In this document: piece after piece, positions 22,915 to 34,484 of the stretch
How the letters are laid out: every line of letters begins with the position of its first letter
How positions within the stretch are numbered: the first letter of the stretch is position 1
From: Bostrychus sinensis
Taxonomy: Eukaryota > Chordata > Actinopteri > Gobiiformes > Eleotridae
NCBI GenBank assembly: GCA_020698575.1
Contig: CM036240.1
Coordinates: 33,308,711-33,372,710 of the forward strand
DNA: 64,000 nucleotides
Reading direction: 5' to 3'
Made by a program: the position numbers and the translations under genes
Notes under the pieces: generated by a model
The model's database searches: none
Told to the model about the DNA's origin: nothing
What the model saw: only the letters and a program-made list of their open reading frames with translations

Positions 22915-24240
22915 AACCCTTTGGGTACTCTAAAAATTTACATACACTTGTTACCTTAGGGACCCGTTTGGGACCGCTCATAAAATAGCCATAAAAATTA
23001 CAAATATTAATTTTTTCCCCTTTTTTTTGCATGAAATCCTTTCTACTACTTCAGCCCTAACCATAGATATGAAGTTTATTTTCATTTATTAATAATTTAT
23101 ATGTTCTTATGGCCTTTTTGTCATCAAAAACCCAACTTTTTTAGATGACGAAAACACAAAATTTGCCATATTATACAAAAATGAGTTGCAGAGTGGATCA
23201 CTTGGGGTGAAGTTATTAGAGCCTTGACTACATGGACGCGGGAAGGGTGCAAATTTGACTCCAGCACCCCCAACTGTTGGGGACGTTGTAACTGCAACTC
23301 CAAAAGGTTTACAAAAATAAATTATATTTTATTAAACATTTTCAGATGAATTGCGTTCTCTTCATTAGTTATAAATATTGTAATTTACCAACGCTGTTTA
23401 AAGCTGTGTTGTTGCTGAGCTATTGAAGCGTTTTAATGTTCTCTGGCTTCGTCTCAAAAGACAATGGGCCGGATCGTCCGCTCTTTCAGGGCGCCAGGCT
23501 CGGCTGACATACAGGAGTATGTAACAGTTTACAGTATACACTTTACATCTTTTTTTCCCTTTGCTTTTTAGCACAACGGAAAAGCACGACAGTGCCGTGT
23601 AAATAGCAGCCAGATTTAGTGCCATTTTGCTGCCATCTCAACACATTTTTCACTTTTTGCGTCTCTCATTTGAATCACTTTCTGATCCTAAATGGCACGC
23701 CTCACATGTCACATCAGCAATAGAAATATATGGGGACATAGTGGCGACTCAGAGACAGAGATCACGTTGCACTAGGGTCATACTCAAAAACAAGTTCAAA
23801 AACTGGCCCATATGAAAGGATACTGTGTGAAAAGCATGCAAGTTGCTATAGCAACAGCATGTCCCGTCTGAGACAGGACAGTAGTCAGTGGAGCAGAGCG
23901 CACCCCTCACCTGTCTGCAGCTGTGATGGGAGCACTGTCCTTAAAAGCGGTGAGCGCCAGGACACACAGCAGGTTTAATGCAAATGAAAGATGATTTCTC
24001 TTACGCGCAGCCATCGCGGATGCCGAAATAACACTGGTGCAGTGTGCAGAGGAATCTGTGGGCTGTGGCGCACCGCACAACAACTGCGTGGCCACTACTC
24101 GCTCATAAGAACAAATCCAAAACGAGCCCATGTGAAAGGTTTGAAGGAGCAAAGTGTGCGACTGGCTAAATGCTTCTCAGTCTAAAAGGCAGACAGGACA
24201 GTAGCAGTGGAGCAGATCACTTAGGCACACGCCCCGGCCC
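22915..24240. other. Non-coding DNA with a TTAACCCTTTGGG terminus
   Basis: A TTAACCCTTTGGGTACTC word at about 22915 resembles piggyBac-like ends. The remainder holds no protein-like frame. The stretch is mirrored at about 36976-38320. Confidence 0.4.
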
Positions 24241-24340
24241 CTCACCTGTCTGCAGCTGTGACAGGAGCCCCGCCCCTCACCTGTCTGCAGCTGTGACAGG
24301 AGCCCCGCCCCTCACCTGTCTGCAGCTGTGACAGGAGCAC
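24241..24340. repeat. 35-bp minisatellite, about three units
   Basis: The unit holds CTCACCTGTCTGCAGCTGTG followed by ACAGGAGCCCCGCCC. The right arm has about 4.7 units at 36811-36975. Confidence 0.9.
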
Positions 24341-24620
24341 ACCGCCCGAGCACTGCCCTGAAACAGCTGCGCACAAAGCTATGCTGCCTGGGTCTAGACG
24401 GTGAGCAAACCGTGTTCTCCTGAAGCACACTTTGAGGTCAAACAAGTCGGAAAAAAATGAAAAATACAGCACTCAGGGTTTTAATTTTTTGTTTTTTGAG
24501 TTTTGATGTATAGTAGCCTAATATAAAATAGTAATTAGATAAGGGCTTGATTCCGTTTTTTGTTTTCTCATTGGGAAACGTGAAAACGAAAGGCCAGCAG
24601 GTACACGGGCCCTGTGCCTC

Positions 24621-24870
24621 TGATACATGAATGAGAGCAGACTGGATGTAGAGAGCTTGTTGATTGGTCAGTGTTTCCTGGAGTGGGCGGGGGGTTTGTG
24701 GGAGAGGCGGAGGTTCGTTCTAAGGCCTCATAAACTCAGGGCCAAAGAATAGAAGATTACTCAAACATGCGTGAATGAAGCAAAACACAACTCCAGCTAT
24801 GTTTTTGATGAAGGAACAACATTATAACATGGTAGAAAACTTAAAGTAAATTTTAAATAATCTAGCCACT
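24621..24870 (-). mobile_element. TTAA-ended MITE, truncated copy upstream of TAAR gene B
   Basis: It matches the first part of the MITE at 35205-35779, including CTCCAGCTATGTTTTTGATG and the TAGCCACTTTAA terminus, but stops at 24621. Confidence 0.65.
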
Positions 24871-25423
24871 TTAAATGTGCTGTTCATGAACCCATCAACA
24901 CAACCATGATCCTGGCAGTGATATGCAGCTCTGCATGTTAAACGTCTGGGAGACGCATGGTGAAGGCATGTGCTTGTGCACAAGGATACTATGTAGTAAA
25001 AACATAGCATAAGCAATTTCAACATGTTACAGTATTATATACACAACTCTTATAGCAACAAGGCAAACCTGAGAGTTTATAAAAATTCAGCGGCAGGTTC
25101 TTTCTGAGGCCTTCAAAGAAACAGACATCAATTTGTATTTAAAAAGGGAGCACTCTTTGGTTTAGGAACTTTATTTTTTCAACCATGAAATAGAAAAAGC
25201 AAGACTCATTGCTTAGTGAACTTCACCAAAGTTATTCAAGTGTGCTGAGTCATTGATTTGATCACTGCTATCCAAAGTTAAGTTGTGGAGTTGTTTTGGC
25301 TCATGATGCAAGTGGCTTGGGAGGTCCAGTGTCCATCTGGGAGCAGGCGGAGGTGGAGGGAGACGAGAGATAAAGCGTCTGGATGAAGTCACTTCTTCCC
25401 CCCACCCGTCTCCTTCCTCCAAC
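24870..25423 (+). promoter_or_regulatory. Conserved upstream region of TAAR gene B
   Basis: It lies between the MITE terminus (TTTAA) and the ATG. It matches the corresponding region of locus A almost base for base by eye, apart from a short stretch near 25186-25207. It probably includes promoter and 5' UTR. Confidence 0.6.
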
Positions 25424-26463
25424 ATGAGCAGTGGGCAGCAGTACCAGTGCTACCCAGAACTGGGCAATCTGTCCTGCACCATGCAGATCCCTGATCAGGG
25501 CCTCACCATCTATCTGATCGTGCTTGTCACCTTCGCCATCTGCACCGGCATCCTCAACCTTATGGTCATCATTGCTATCTCGCATTTCAGGCAAGTCACA
25601 AGCACTGACATCAGGTTTATTGTAATACATATACTCATTTTGTTTCTTTTCTCAGGCAGCTGCACTCCTCTCCTAACTTCATCCTCCTCCACTTGGCCGT
25701 CTCAGACTTCCTGATGTGCTGCGTGGCGATCCCAGTTGAAACTTCCTTAGTGTACGATTGCTGGCGAGTTGGCAACATCATGTGCATCCTGTATGTCATC
25801 TTTGTCTTCACAATGTTTTCTGTATCAGTTGGAGGCATGGTCCTTATCTCAATAGACCGCTACGTAGCCATTTGTGACCCCATGCACTACCCCACCCTGA
25901 TGTGCAGGAGATCTGTTAGCATTGCCCTGATCGCCTGCTGGATCATCTCTGTCCTGTACGGCTTTGGGTATTACCACAACAATCTCATTATTCTTGGGCG
26001 GTATAAGAGGTGCGAAGGGGAATGCTCCATAAAGGTGACCTATATTGCGGGTTACATTGACCTGGCTGTAAAATTCTGTGGGCCCTTTGTACTCATAATT
26101 ATACTGTACTTGCGAGTTTTCTTTGTGGCAGTGTCCCAGGCCCGTACCATGTGTTCTCAGGTTGCAGCCACCACACAGCAGCCGGGGGTGAACTCCAGGA
26201 AATCTGAGCTGAAAGCGGCACGAAATCTGGGCTTTGTTGTGTTTCTCTTTCTCCTCTGCTACACTCCAAACTACATAGTGATCTTTGTGGGAGGGAATAT
26301 GAACATATATTTCAAGCTCTTCCTGTTTAGTTTGGTCTATCTGAACTCGTGTTTTAACCCCTTACTCTATGCACTACTGTATCCCTGGTTTAGGAGATCT
26401 GTGAAGCTGATAGTGACGTTTAGGATTTTGCAAAGTGGTTCACGAGATGCAAATGTACTATGA
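25424..26463 (+). CDS. Trace amine-associated receptor, teleost non-classical (Asp5.42) type, gene B
   Basis: Exons 25424-25590 and 25656-26463 give 324 codons. TAARs are seven-helix, G-protein-coupled amine receptors, mostly of olfactory neurons. The N-terminus has the sequon NLS. TM1 has Asn45 (1.50) and TM2 LAVSDF has Asp73 (2.50). TM3 starts at Cys99 and ends DRYVAICDP (Arg124, 3.50). The TAAR fingerprint NSxxNPxxYxxxYxWF is exact at residues 286-301. Position 3.32, which binds amine in classical TAARs, is Val106. Asp191 lies at 5.42 in TM5. That pair is known from a large teleost TAAR clade that recognises amines through TM5. TM6 reads CYTP, so the usual Trp6.48 is Tyr. An AATAAA lies at 26663. 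The ATG is shared by all four loci. The exact family member is not assigned. Confidence 0.93.
25591..25655 (+). other. 65-bp GC-AG intron of TAAR gene B
   Basis: The donor is CAG|GCAAGT and the acceptor CTTTTCTCAG|G, phase 2. The sequence appears identical to the locus A intron. Confidence 0.87.
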
Positions 26464-26929
26464 TGACTTCAAGTGCAGTGTTAATATATGAAAAAGTATG
26501 TTACTGATAACCCATGTGCAATGAATTTGAAATAGCACTTTACACATTTAATATGACATAGGGTTGAGAACCAAAAGGGCACAAGTGACATTCTGGGTTT
26601 TCTGAGATTTACAAGACTTACAAATCAAATGAATGCTCTTGTTTTTACTGCCAAAAGATCACAATAAAAACAACTGGCTATCTTTGAACATAGGATTCAG
26701 ACAGTGTGATAAATGGATATTAATGCTACACTGTTATGTCATATAGAAAAAGACATAAAATGATGGAGCCCTAAACGGTGAAATAACTTTTATTACAAAT
26801 ACAAAAATTCTACGTCAGTGGTTCTCAAGCTGTGGTATGGGTTCCAAAGGTGATACTCAGGAGTCCTTTGCTGTTTTAGTGCTGCTCTGATAAATAAATG
26901 CTGCTCTCATAAATTTGATGTGAAGACCA
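26464..26929 (+). other. 3' flank of TAAR gene B
   Basis: It has a likely poly(A) signal AATAAA at 26663-26668, shared with the D and E genes. From about 26817 comes CAGTGGTTCTCAAGCTGTGG, a word typical of hAT-derived termini, also present at 33060-33080 and 54435-54455. Confidence 0.6.
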
Positions 26930-27300
26930 CTGCTTAGTCTTTGTTTAGGCCCAGTTTAGCCCTGGTTTAGCTCTAGATTTGTCCTCATTTAGTCCTGATT
27001 ATGTGCTGGCCTAGACCTTGTTTAGTCCTGGCTTGGACCTGGATTAGTTCCAGTTTTAGTCCTGATTTAGTCCTGGATTATTTCCAAGTTAGTTTGGTTT
27101 TAGTACTTGTCTAATACTGATTTAGTCCTAATTTAGATTTTGATTTACCAGTTTAGTCTGGTTTTAGTCCTTGGATTAGTTCTAGTGCAGTTCAGGATCA
27201 GTCCTGGTTTAGTCCCAGTATAGTCCAGTTTAAGTCCTTGTTTAGTCCTGATTTAGTACAGGCTTAGATTTGGTTTAGTCCCAGTTTTAGTCCATGTCAT
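26930..27300. repeat. Degenerate minisatellite (TTTAGTCCTGG type)
   Basis: Imperfect repeats of a 10-12 bp word, the reverse complement of that at 2585-2825. It is mirrored at 32705-32960 and absent from the same place downstream of gene E. Confidence 0.75.
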
Positions 27301-27439
27301 GTTCTTATGTAGTATTGCTCCTTTATTAAAGATAATACTTGGAAAGACAAATATTTCCTGAGGTGGTGGTCTGTGATCTGTGTGTTTGAATATTTAGCAT
27401 TTATGAATTGAAATTTGACAAAAAGTCTGTACTGTGCCA

Positions 27440-27467
27440 TTTTTTTTTTTTTTTTTTTTTTTTTTGG
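27440..27467. repeat. Poly-T tract
   Basis: A run of about 25 T. The right-arm equivalent near 32582 has only a few A, so the run expanded or shrank after duplication. Confidence 0.8.
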
Positions 27468-28086
27468 TATTTATACTTACAGCTTGGTTACTTGGTTCTA
27501 AGCCCTCAGTATACACACACACACGCACACAAAGATTTATGTGTATATCTACTGTAAATTGACATGGTTTATTTAACAATTGAAACATCTATACTTAATA
27601 GAAAATGCATGGTTCTAATTGTAGCTCTTCATTGTACACACTGCTAGTGTTGTTCTCTTTGGCTATGAATGCAAATGGATTTTTCCAGAGGTAATAGATA
27701 TCGCATTACACTTTTGAAATGAAAAGCTGTTTTTCACAAATAGAAAAGGCTCCCCCTGTGTATACACCGCCCATGTGGGAGTCAAAGATACCAAACCCAG
27801 TATTAGTGGATGGGAACAATTAGTCTACACATAAGCACTTTTATCATCACATGGGATTTTTTTAAATGTGGAAAATATAATTAATACTAATGAAAAAGAG
27901 CAAAGGTTATTAGTTTTATTAATACATTTATTGATCAACATGAAACACTGTATGAAGCCTTTTGTGAGTATTTCTATAACCTTATTCATAGCAATCCACT
28001 GTCCATGAATGTAAGTGATATACAATATATTATAAATAAAATGTATTTTGTCTCTAAATGTCTTGGATTGTTTATTTCACATATGC

Positions 28087-28330
28087 CACGTGTCAAACTC
28101 AAGGCCCGTGGGCCAAATGTGGCGCGCAGGATAATTTCTTTTGGCCCGCGAGATCATTTCCATTTTATATTAATAATGGTCCGACGGTATACTGTGCTCA
28201 ATATGTTTGAACTACATCTCCCATAATGCACTGCAGAAGCTGTGCGTTGGCACTGCCCCTCCCCCGGTGTTTTAGCGAGTGGCATTTAACGAGTTGCAGG
28301 AGCAGAGAGAGTGTGAAGGTGTGAATTTTA
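28087..28330. mobile_element. Truncated hAT-type fragment
   Basis: GTCAAACTCAAGGCCCGTGG and following bases match the start of the hAT element at 20718, but the CAGGG end is missing. Confidence 0.6.
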
Positions 28331-28904
28331 ACTTTCCACAAAATAAATAAAATCATGATATGAAAATAATTTTGATAGGGAAATGCGCAGGGAACGCTCA
28401 GGTCACACTCGCGACGTTCTTTCAGTGATCTTAGTGTTTTTGTAGCTAACTTTGTCCGTCTTATTATTTTCTGATTAACGTTAGCTTAGCCCACAATCTT
28501 ATTTTGAAAGACGGAAACAAGGTCCCGGATGTGAAAATTTGTTAATGTAAATATCCCAGCCTTAAATTAGAGCCAATCACATCAAGTGAAAAATCCAACG
28601 AATAAGGCTGAAAAAGCCAGAAAGGTGAGCGTGACCAATATTGGAACTTCCGTGTGTCCGACTCAGGGCCATAGCACTGCCGAGCTTTAACCTCGGGACA
28701 ATAGCGCTCTTTCATACGGCCACAATAAAATATTTGTAAAAGAAACTATCCAACCAATATATCGTTATAAACGTAAGAAAATGTACTTTTATTTTATACA
28801 ATTTGCATTAATGAAGATAATAAATGAGCGATTTTATGACTTGTTGAAAATAAAGTAATAGAATTTTAGCCCAAAGTGTCTGACTCAGGACACTCAGGTC
28901 ATAT
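28331..28904. other. Unassigned non-coding DNA
   Basis: No gene or named repeat seen. Confidence 0.4.
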
Positions 28905-29729
28905 ACAGATGAAAGCAGGTTCACACTGAGCACATGTGACAGACGTGACAGAGTCTGGAGACGCCGTGGAGAACGTTCTGCTGCCTGCAACATCCTCCAG
29001 CATGACCGGTTTGGCAGTGGGTCACTAATGGTGTGGGGTGGCATTTCTTTTGGGGGGCGCACAGCCCTCCATGTGCTCGCCAGAGGTAGCCTGACTGCCA
29101 TTAGGTACCGAGATGAGATCCTCAGACCCTTGTGAGACCATATGCTGGTGTGGTTGTGCCTGGGTTTCTCCTAATGCAAGACAATGCTAGACCTCATGTG
29201 GCTGGAGTGTGTCAGCAGTTCCTGTAAGACGAAGGCATTGATGCTATGGACTGGCCGCCCGTTCCCCAGACCTGAATCCAATTGAGCACATCTGGGACAT
29301 CATGTCTTGCTCCATCCGCCAACGCCACGCTGCACCACAGACTGTCCAGGAGTTGGTGGATGCTTTAGTCCAGGTCTGGGAGGAGATCCCTCAGGAGACC
29401 ATCCACCACCTCATCAGGAGCATGCCCAGGCGATGTAGGGAGGTCATACAGGAGGCCACACACACTACTGAGCCTCATTTTGACTTGTTTTAAGGACATT
29501 ACATCAAAGTTGGATCAGCCTGTAGTGTGTTTTTCCACTTTAATTTTGAGTGTGACTCCAAATCCAAACCTCCATGGGTTAATAAATTTGATTTCCATTG
29601 ATAATTTTTGTGTGATTTTGTTGTCAACACATTCAACTATGTAAAGAACAAAGTATTTAATAAGAATATTTCATTCATTCAGATCTAGGATGTGTTATTT
29701 TAGTGTTCCCTTTATTTTTTTGAGCAGTG
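28905..29729 (+). mobile_element. Tc1-like transposon, 5'-truncated, transposase broken
   Basis: It begins inside the transposase at the first catalytic Asp region (TDESRFTLS-like, degraded), continues through the second Asp (QDNARPHVA) and reaches SPDLNPIEHIWD near 29260-29300. The C-terminal part has RQRHAAPQTVQELVDALVQ. The right terminus ends TTTTTTTGAGCAGTG before TA at 29730. The insertion is shared with the element at 60640. Confidence 0.85.
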
Positions 29730-29789
29730 TATATAAGACAAGCACAGCCCTATAATATTTTGTAACTGTTTCTGCATTAATAATTTTCT

Positions 29790-29990
29790 TATTATATTTG
29801 TGGGAATTTATTAGATTTGCAGACATGGCATTACCATCCCACAAATGTAATAAACAACTGCAAATGTAATAGTTGTTACGTTTGTGGAAAATTTTGTCAT
29901 TATGTTTGCAGTGGGAAGTCTCTGTTACATTCATGGGAATTTATTACATTTGCAGTTTATTACATTTGTGGGGATTATTACAATAGTGTA
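29790..29990. repeat. Cluster of short direct and inverted ATTACATTTG-type words
   Basis: Variants of TTTATTACATTTGTGGG and their complements alternate about every 30 bp. The copy is preserved inverted at 60415-60570. Confidence 0.65.
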
Positions 29991-30697
29991 TGTTACAAAG
30001 GATTCTGTGAAGTCTTTTACAGTCATTGTTGGTTGGTAGTTTGGGTCTCAGGTGTGTGTCGGTGCGTCCGAGGCACAGGGGCGTCACGTGTTGGGTGCTG
30101 TGCAGGGTTTCCTTATCGAAGCTGTGTGGTACTACTATTACTGTTGGGATTAGTGTAGTGTGCTTGGTTTACCTAAAGCTAAAGTCTAAACCTGATTGCT
30201 ATGTATTTTCTGACTGGAAAAGTAAGAGCTACACAAACCCCCGTTAGCCTACAGCATAAAACAGCCTGTCTGTTAACATCAGCACCATACCTGTTATTAC
30301 ACATATTTCCCATTTATTTCAACATGAAAAAACACGCAATGTTTGATTGAATCACCAAAATGTCTAAAATAGCCTACTATTTACAACTCTGTCAAATTAT
30401 TTAATCAAAGCTATAGCAGGTTATACATTTTATTGTTTTTTGTGCACAGCTCACATCAAAGGAATTTAACCCCTGACATGTGAGATGTGTCTTTGACAAA
30501 CCTTTCTTTAATATATATATAATTTTGGTAAATTTAGCTAAATTTATAGCATCATCCTTTCTGTGATGGACAACAGTCTGCCAGAATGGATGTTGTGTGG
30601 ATTTTAGTCTGCCCAAGGAACTAATAGTGACTGTGATTATGGTTTTATGAGTAGGTGACACAGGGAGACGCAGCAGCTATAAAGCCAGTAAATAAAG
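29991..30697. other. Unassigned non-coding DNA in the spacer
   Basis: No gene seen. At 30551-30555 lies the empty counterpart of the LTR insertion site in the second copy of the spacer. Confidence 0.5.
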
Positions 30698-31037
30698 TAG
30701 GGCTGTAGTCGACCAAAGAAATTGTTAGTCGACCAAAGTTCTGCCCAGTACAGCCATTAATTGACCAAAATCGACCACAGGACATGTGGGGATTTAACCA
30801 GAGTTTGACAAAAAAAGTGACTTTAATTAGGTGATACAATATTTACAAAAGATGGATGTAAAATACATTGTTATCTAAAAAATCATCTATGTTATATTAA
30901 ATTATATTAAAAATAAAAGTTATAAAGTAGTAAATTAGAGATGCTTTTTCAATGTGAAGAGTGGATTCAACTAATCAACTAATGAAATTTTAGTCGACTA
31001 AGACCTCACCCACCGATTAATCGACTATGCAACCTTA
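30698..31037. mobile_element. 340-bp hAT-type MITE with 8-bp target duplication
   Basis: The ends are TAGGGCTGTAGTCGACC and GTCGACTATGCAACCTTA, loosely inverted. AAATAAAG flanks both sides (30690-30697 and 31038-31045). The inverted paralogue at 57847-58186 has exactly the same length and flanks. Confidence 0.85.
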
Positions 31038-31045
31038 AAATAAAG

Positions 31046-31359
31046 TCTGTTTAGGGTCTTCACTGCTTCATCAAACTGTTATTTGTGCTGTTATTACAGT
31101 TACAATGTCAGATCACCAGCATTCATAGGCTAATTAACTAGTTGCTATCTTAGAAAATCACATTTTTAAGTCTTTTGTCTAAGAAAGCATTGCCAGAATA
31201 GATCCATGGTTAACTTATTATTTTTTGTCATTCAGATTTTTTATAACAGCGTTGTACAGAGCCCTGGGGCAGGATAAAATCAGTTAAAGTGCTATTGTAG
31301 TGTATGAGGCTCGAACGAGCTTGGACTCGAGATAGAATTATTACTTCATCACTTAACAG
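31046..31359. other. Unassigned non-coding DNA
   Basis: No gene recognised; mirrored at about 57530-57835. Confidence 0.4.
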
Positions 31360-31988
31360 CCGGATTGTGCCCTGAGCCCCTAGAATGCTGAGCTCTGCCC
31401 CTGCTCCAGGACAGAGATCCTGTCACAGTCTATGAGCCTTCACTGTCATTACACTGGGCTGTGGCTCAGGAGAAGATTAAAGACTTTTAACAGAATGTCT
31501 CAACTTATGTTTTATGTTAATATTATGATAATCCAGCTCCAAAATTGTGAGAAATGCCTTGCGTGTGTCCGCTGTAGGCAGCACGCTTTGGATTGTGTTG
31601 CATTTAATTGGACCATAATTTTTCAATGAGTTGTTTATGATCATATCTCTGCCAATATCTGGTTGATTTTCATCAACTAAAAACTGAATTAAAGCTTGAG
31701 ATGAGAGTAGTACTCTGTTGTGGGCTGAAAACAGTCCCTAGTGTCCATGATTTCATTAGATTTACTGTGACTGACCAGATTCATTATGCAAGCTTACATA
31801 GGCAACTGCATAAGGCAGTGGCTGCCGTGCCCCGTCATTCAGTGCTCAGCATCTATCTAATTATTCCACGGGCCAACCCTGGGCCACAGGGCCGACACCA
31901 TGTGACCACGGGGCCACAGGATGCATAGAAAGTAGCTGCAGTATAGGAAGGGAGAGTTGAGTAGGGGTCAGGGGGTCGTTGCTGTGTG
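31360..31988 (-). repeat. Partial copy of locus repeat R1 at the spacer edge
   Basis: It runs from CCTGAGCCCCTAGAATGCTGAGC to the GGTCAGGGGGTCGTTGCTG stretch, in the same orientation as 40570-41110. Confidence 0.7.
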
Positions 31989-32704
31989 ACAATCCAAGAC
32001 ATTTAGAGAAAAAAAAAACATTTTATTTATAATATATTGTATATCACTTACATTCATGGATAGGATTGCAATGAATAAGGTTATAGAAATACTCACAAAA
32101 TTATTCATCAATAAATGTATTAATAAAACTAATAACCTTTGCTCTTTTTCATTAGTATTAATTATATTTTCCACATTAAAAAAAATCCCATGTGATGATA
32201 AAAGTGCTTTTGTGTAGAGTAATTGTTCCCATCCACTAATACTGGGTTTGGTATCTTTGACTCCCACATGGGCGGTGTATACACAGGGGGAGACTTTTCT
32301 ATTGGTGAAAAACAGCTTTTCATTTCAAAAGTGTAATGCAATATCTATTAACTCTGGAAAAATCCATTTGCATTCATAGCCAAAGAGAACAACACTAGCA
32401 GTGTGTACAATGAAGAGCTACAATTAGAACCATGCATTTTGTATTAAGTATAGATGTTTCTGTTGCTAAATAAACCATGTCTATTTACAGTAGATATACA
32501 CATACTGTACATCTTTGTGTGCGTGTGTGTGTGTGTGTATACTGAGGGCTTAGAACCAAAGGCTGTAAGTATAAATACAAGAAAAAATGGCACAGTACAG
32601 ACTTTTTGTCAAATTTCAATTCATAAATGCTAAATATTCAAACACACAGATCACAGACCACCACCTCAGGAAATATTTGTCTTTCCAAATATTATCTTTA
32701 ATAA

Positions 32705-32960
32705 ACTAAAGGAGCAATACTACATAAGGACATGACATGGACTAAAACTGGGACTAAACCAAATCTAAGCCAGGACTAAATCAGGACTAAACAAGGACTT
32801 AAACTGGACTATACTGGGACTAAACCAGGACTGATCCTGAACTGCACTAGAACTAATCCAAGGACTAAAACCAGACTAAACTGGTAAATCAAAAATCTAA
32901 ATTAGGACTAAATCAGTACTAGACAAGTACTAAAACCAAACTAACGTGGAAACAAGGACT
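32705..32960. repeat. Degenerate minisatellite (CCAGGACTAAA type)
   Basis: Inverted counterpart of 26930-27300, somewhat shorter. Confidence 0.75.
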
Positions 32961-33432
32961 AAGCAGTGGTCTTCACATCAAATTTATGAGAGCAGCATTT
33001 ATTTATCAGAGCAGCACTAAAACAGCAAAAGACTCCTGAGTATCACCTTTGGAACCCATACCACAGCTTGAGAACCACTGATGTAGAATTTTTGTATTTG
33101 TAATAATAGTTATTTCACCGTTTAGGGCTCCAGCATTTTATGTCTTTTTCTATATGACATAACAGTATAGCATTTATATCCATTTATCACACTGTCTGAA
33201 TCCTATGTTCAGAGATAGCCAGTTGTTTTTATTGTGATCTTTTGGCAGTAAAAACAAGAGCATTCATTTGATTTGTAAGTCTTGTAAATCTCAGAAAACA
33301 CAGAATGTCACTTGTGGCCTTTTGGTTCTCAACCCTATGTCATATTAAATGTGTAAAGTGCTATTTCAGATTCATTGCACATGGGTTATCAGTAACATGC
33401 TTTTTCATATATTAACACTGCACTTGAAGTCA

Positions 33433-34484
33433 TCATAGTACATTTGCATCTCGTGAACCACTTTGCAAAATCCTAAACGTCACTATCTGCTTCACAGATC
33501 TCCTAAACCAGGGATACAGGAGCGCATAGAGTAAGGGGTTAAAACACGAGTTCAGATACATCAAATTATACAGGAAGACCTTGAAATAATAGTTCATATT
33601 CCCTTCCAGATAGATCACCACGTAGTTTGGTGTGTAGCAGAGGAGAAAGAGAAACACAACAAAGCCCAGATTCCGCGCTGCTTTCAGCTCAGATTTCCTG
33701 GAGTTCACCGCTGGCTGCTGTGTGGTGGCTGCAACCTGAGAACGCATGGTACGGGCCTGGGACAATGCTACAAAGAAAACTCGCAAGTACAGCATCACTA
33801 TGAGCACAGAAGGCCCGCAGAAGTTCACCACCATGTCAATGTACCTCTCAATATTGGTCACCACTGTGAAGCAGTCCCCTTCACAGCTCTTATACCGCCG
33901 TGGAATATTGAGATTGTCATGGTAAATCCCAATACTGTACAGGACAGAGACGATCCAGCAGGCGATCAGGGCAATGCTAACGGATCTCCTGCACATCAGG
34001 GTGGAGTAGTGCATGGGGTCACAAATGGCTACGTAGCGGTCTATTGAGATAAGGATCATGCCTCCGACCGATACTGAAATCACTGTGAAGACAAAGATGA
34101 CATACAGGATGCACATGACGTCGCCGAGTCGCCAGCAATCAAACACTAAGGAACCTTCGACTGGGATCGCCACGCAGCACACCAGGAAGTCTGAGACGGC
34201 CAAGTTGAGGAGGATGAAGTTAGGAGAGGAGTGCAGCTGCCTGGGAAAAAAACAAAAAACAAAAACAAAATGAGTATATGTATTACAATAAACCTGATGT
34301 CAGCGCTTGTGACTTACCTGAAATGCGAGATAGTGATGATGACCATAAGGTTGAGGATGCCGGTGCAGATGGCGAAGGTGAAAAGCACGATCAGATAGAT
34401 GGTGAAGCCCCGATCAGGGATCTGCTTGGTGCAGGAAAGATTGCCCAGTTCTGGGTAGCACTGGTACCACTGCTCACTGCTCAT
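33433..34484 (-). CDS. Trace amine-associated receptor, teleost non-classical (Asp5.42) type, gene D
   Basis: Exon 1 is 34484-34318 and exon 2 is 34240-33433, again 324 codons. The structure and fingerprint (NSCFNPLLYALLYPWF) equal those of gene B. Val is at 3.32 and Asp at 5.42 (YIDMVVNFCGP), with CYTP in TM6. Compared with B, it differs mainly in TM2-TM3 (VEGSLVFDCWRLGDVM), in the TM4 end and second extracellular loop (SIGIYHDNLNIPRRYKSCEGD), in TM5, and before TM7 (YLEGNMNYYFKVF). The third intracellular loop and C-terminus match, apart from single residues. Its intron is 77 bp with an ordinary GT donor. A reverse-complement AATAAA lies at 33228-33233. It is likely functional; ligand unknown. 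Confidence 0.93.
34241..34317 (-). other. 77-bp GT-AG intron of TAAR gene D
   Basis: The donor is CAG|GTAAGT and the acceptor TTTTTCCCAG|G, phase 2, at the same site as the GC-AG introns of the paralogues. It is longer because of an expanded T/G-rich tract before the acceptor. Confidence 0.9.

Larger units (their letters stand above)
18615..28070 (+). repeat. Left arm of a very large inverted duplication carrying a TAAR gene
   Basis: Landmarks occur here in order and in reverse order and orientation at 31989-42320. The outer edge is ACACACGGCATTTTCAGATC (18615 / 42320). Pairs follow: repeat R1 (19440-20390 / 40570-41510), hAT element (20718-21909 / 39326-40101), hairpin (22732 / 38499), 35-bp minisatellite (24241 / 36975), TAAR gene (25424-26463 / 33433-34484), minisatellite (26930-27300 / 32705-32960). 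The inner edge is CTAAATGTCTTGGATTG (28070 / 31989). Collinearity is lost only near 24345-24620 against 35460-36810. Much of the non-coding sequence looks nearly identical by eye. Confidence 0.9.
28071..31988. repeat. Spacer between the arms of the large inverted duplication
   Basis: This is not part of the inverted pair. Its portion from about 28905 to 31988 recurs inverted at 55980-61500. The junction at 31988 joins arm sequence directly to repeat R1. Confidence 0.75.

Noticed and set aside
24241..24340. CRISPR-like array (35-bp units)
   Set aside because: The units are directly adjacent with no spacers, in a vertebrate genome; it is a minisatellite.
25301..25630. 109-codon reading frame antisense to TAAR exon 1, present in three loci (also 12080-12409 and 34278-34607)
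   Set aside because: It is conserved only because it overlies the receptor exon and leader. It spans the splice donor and has no domain.
25693..26463. Exon 2 of TAAR gene B as a stand-alone gene starting at a TTG
   Set aside because: The TTG is Leu69 within TM2 (LAVSDF). The upstream exon supplies TM1 through a splice that fits the family exactly.
25424..26463. Identification as a serotonin or other biogenic amine receptor
   Set aside because: Asp3.32 is absent and the TM7 fingerprint with WF after TM7 is specific to TAARs.
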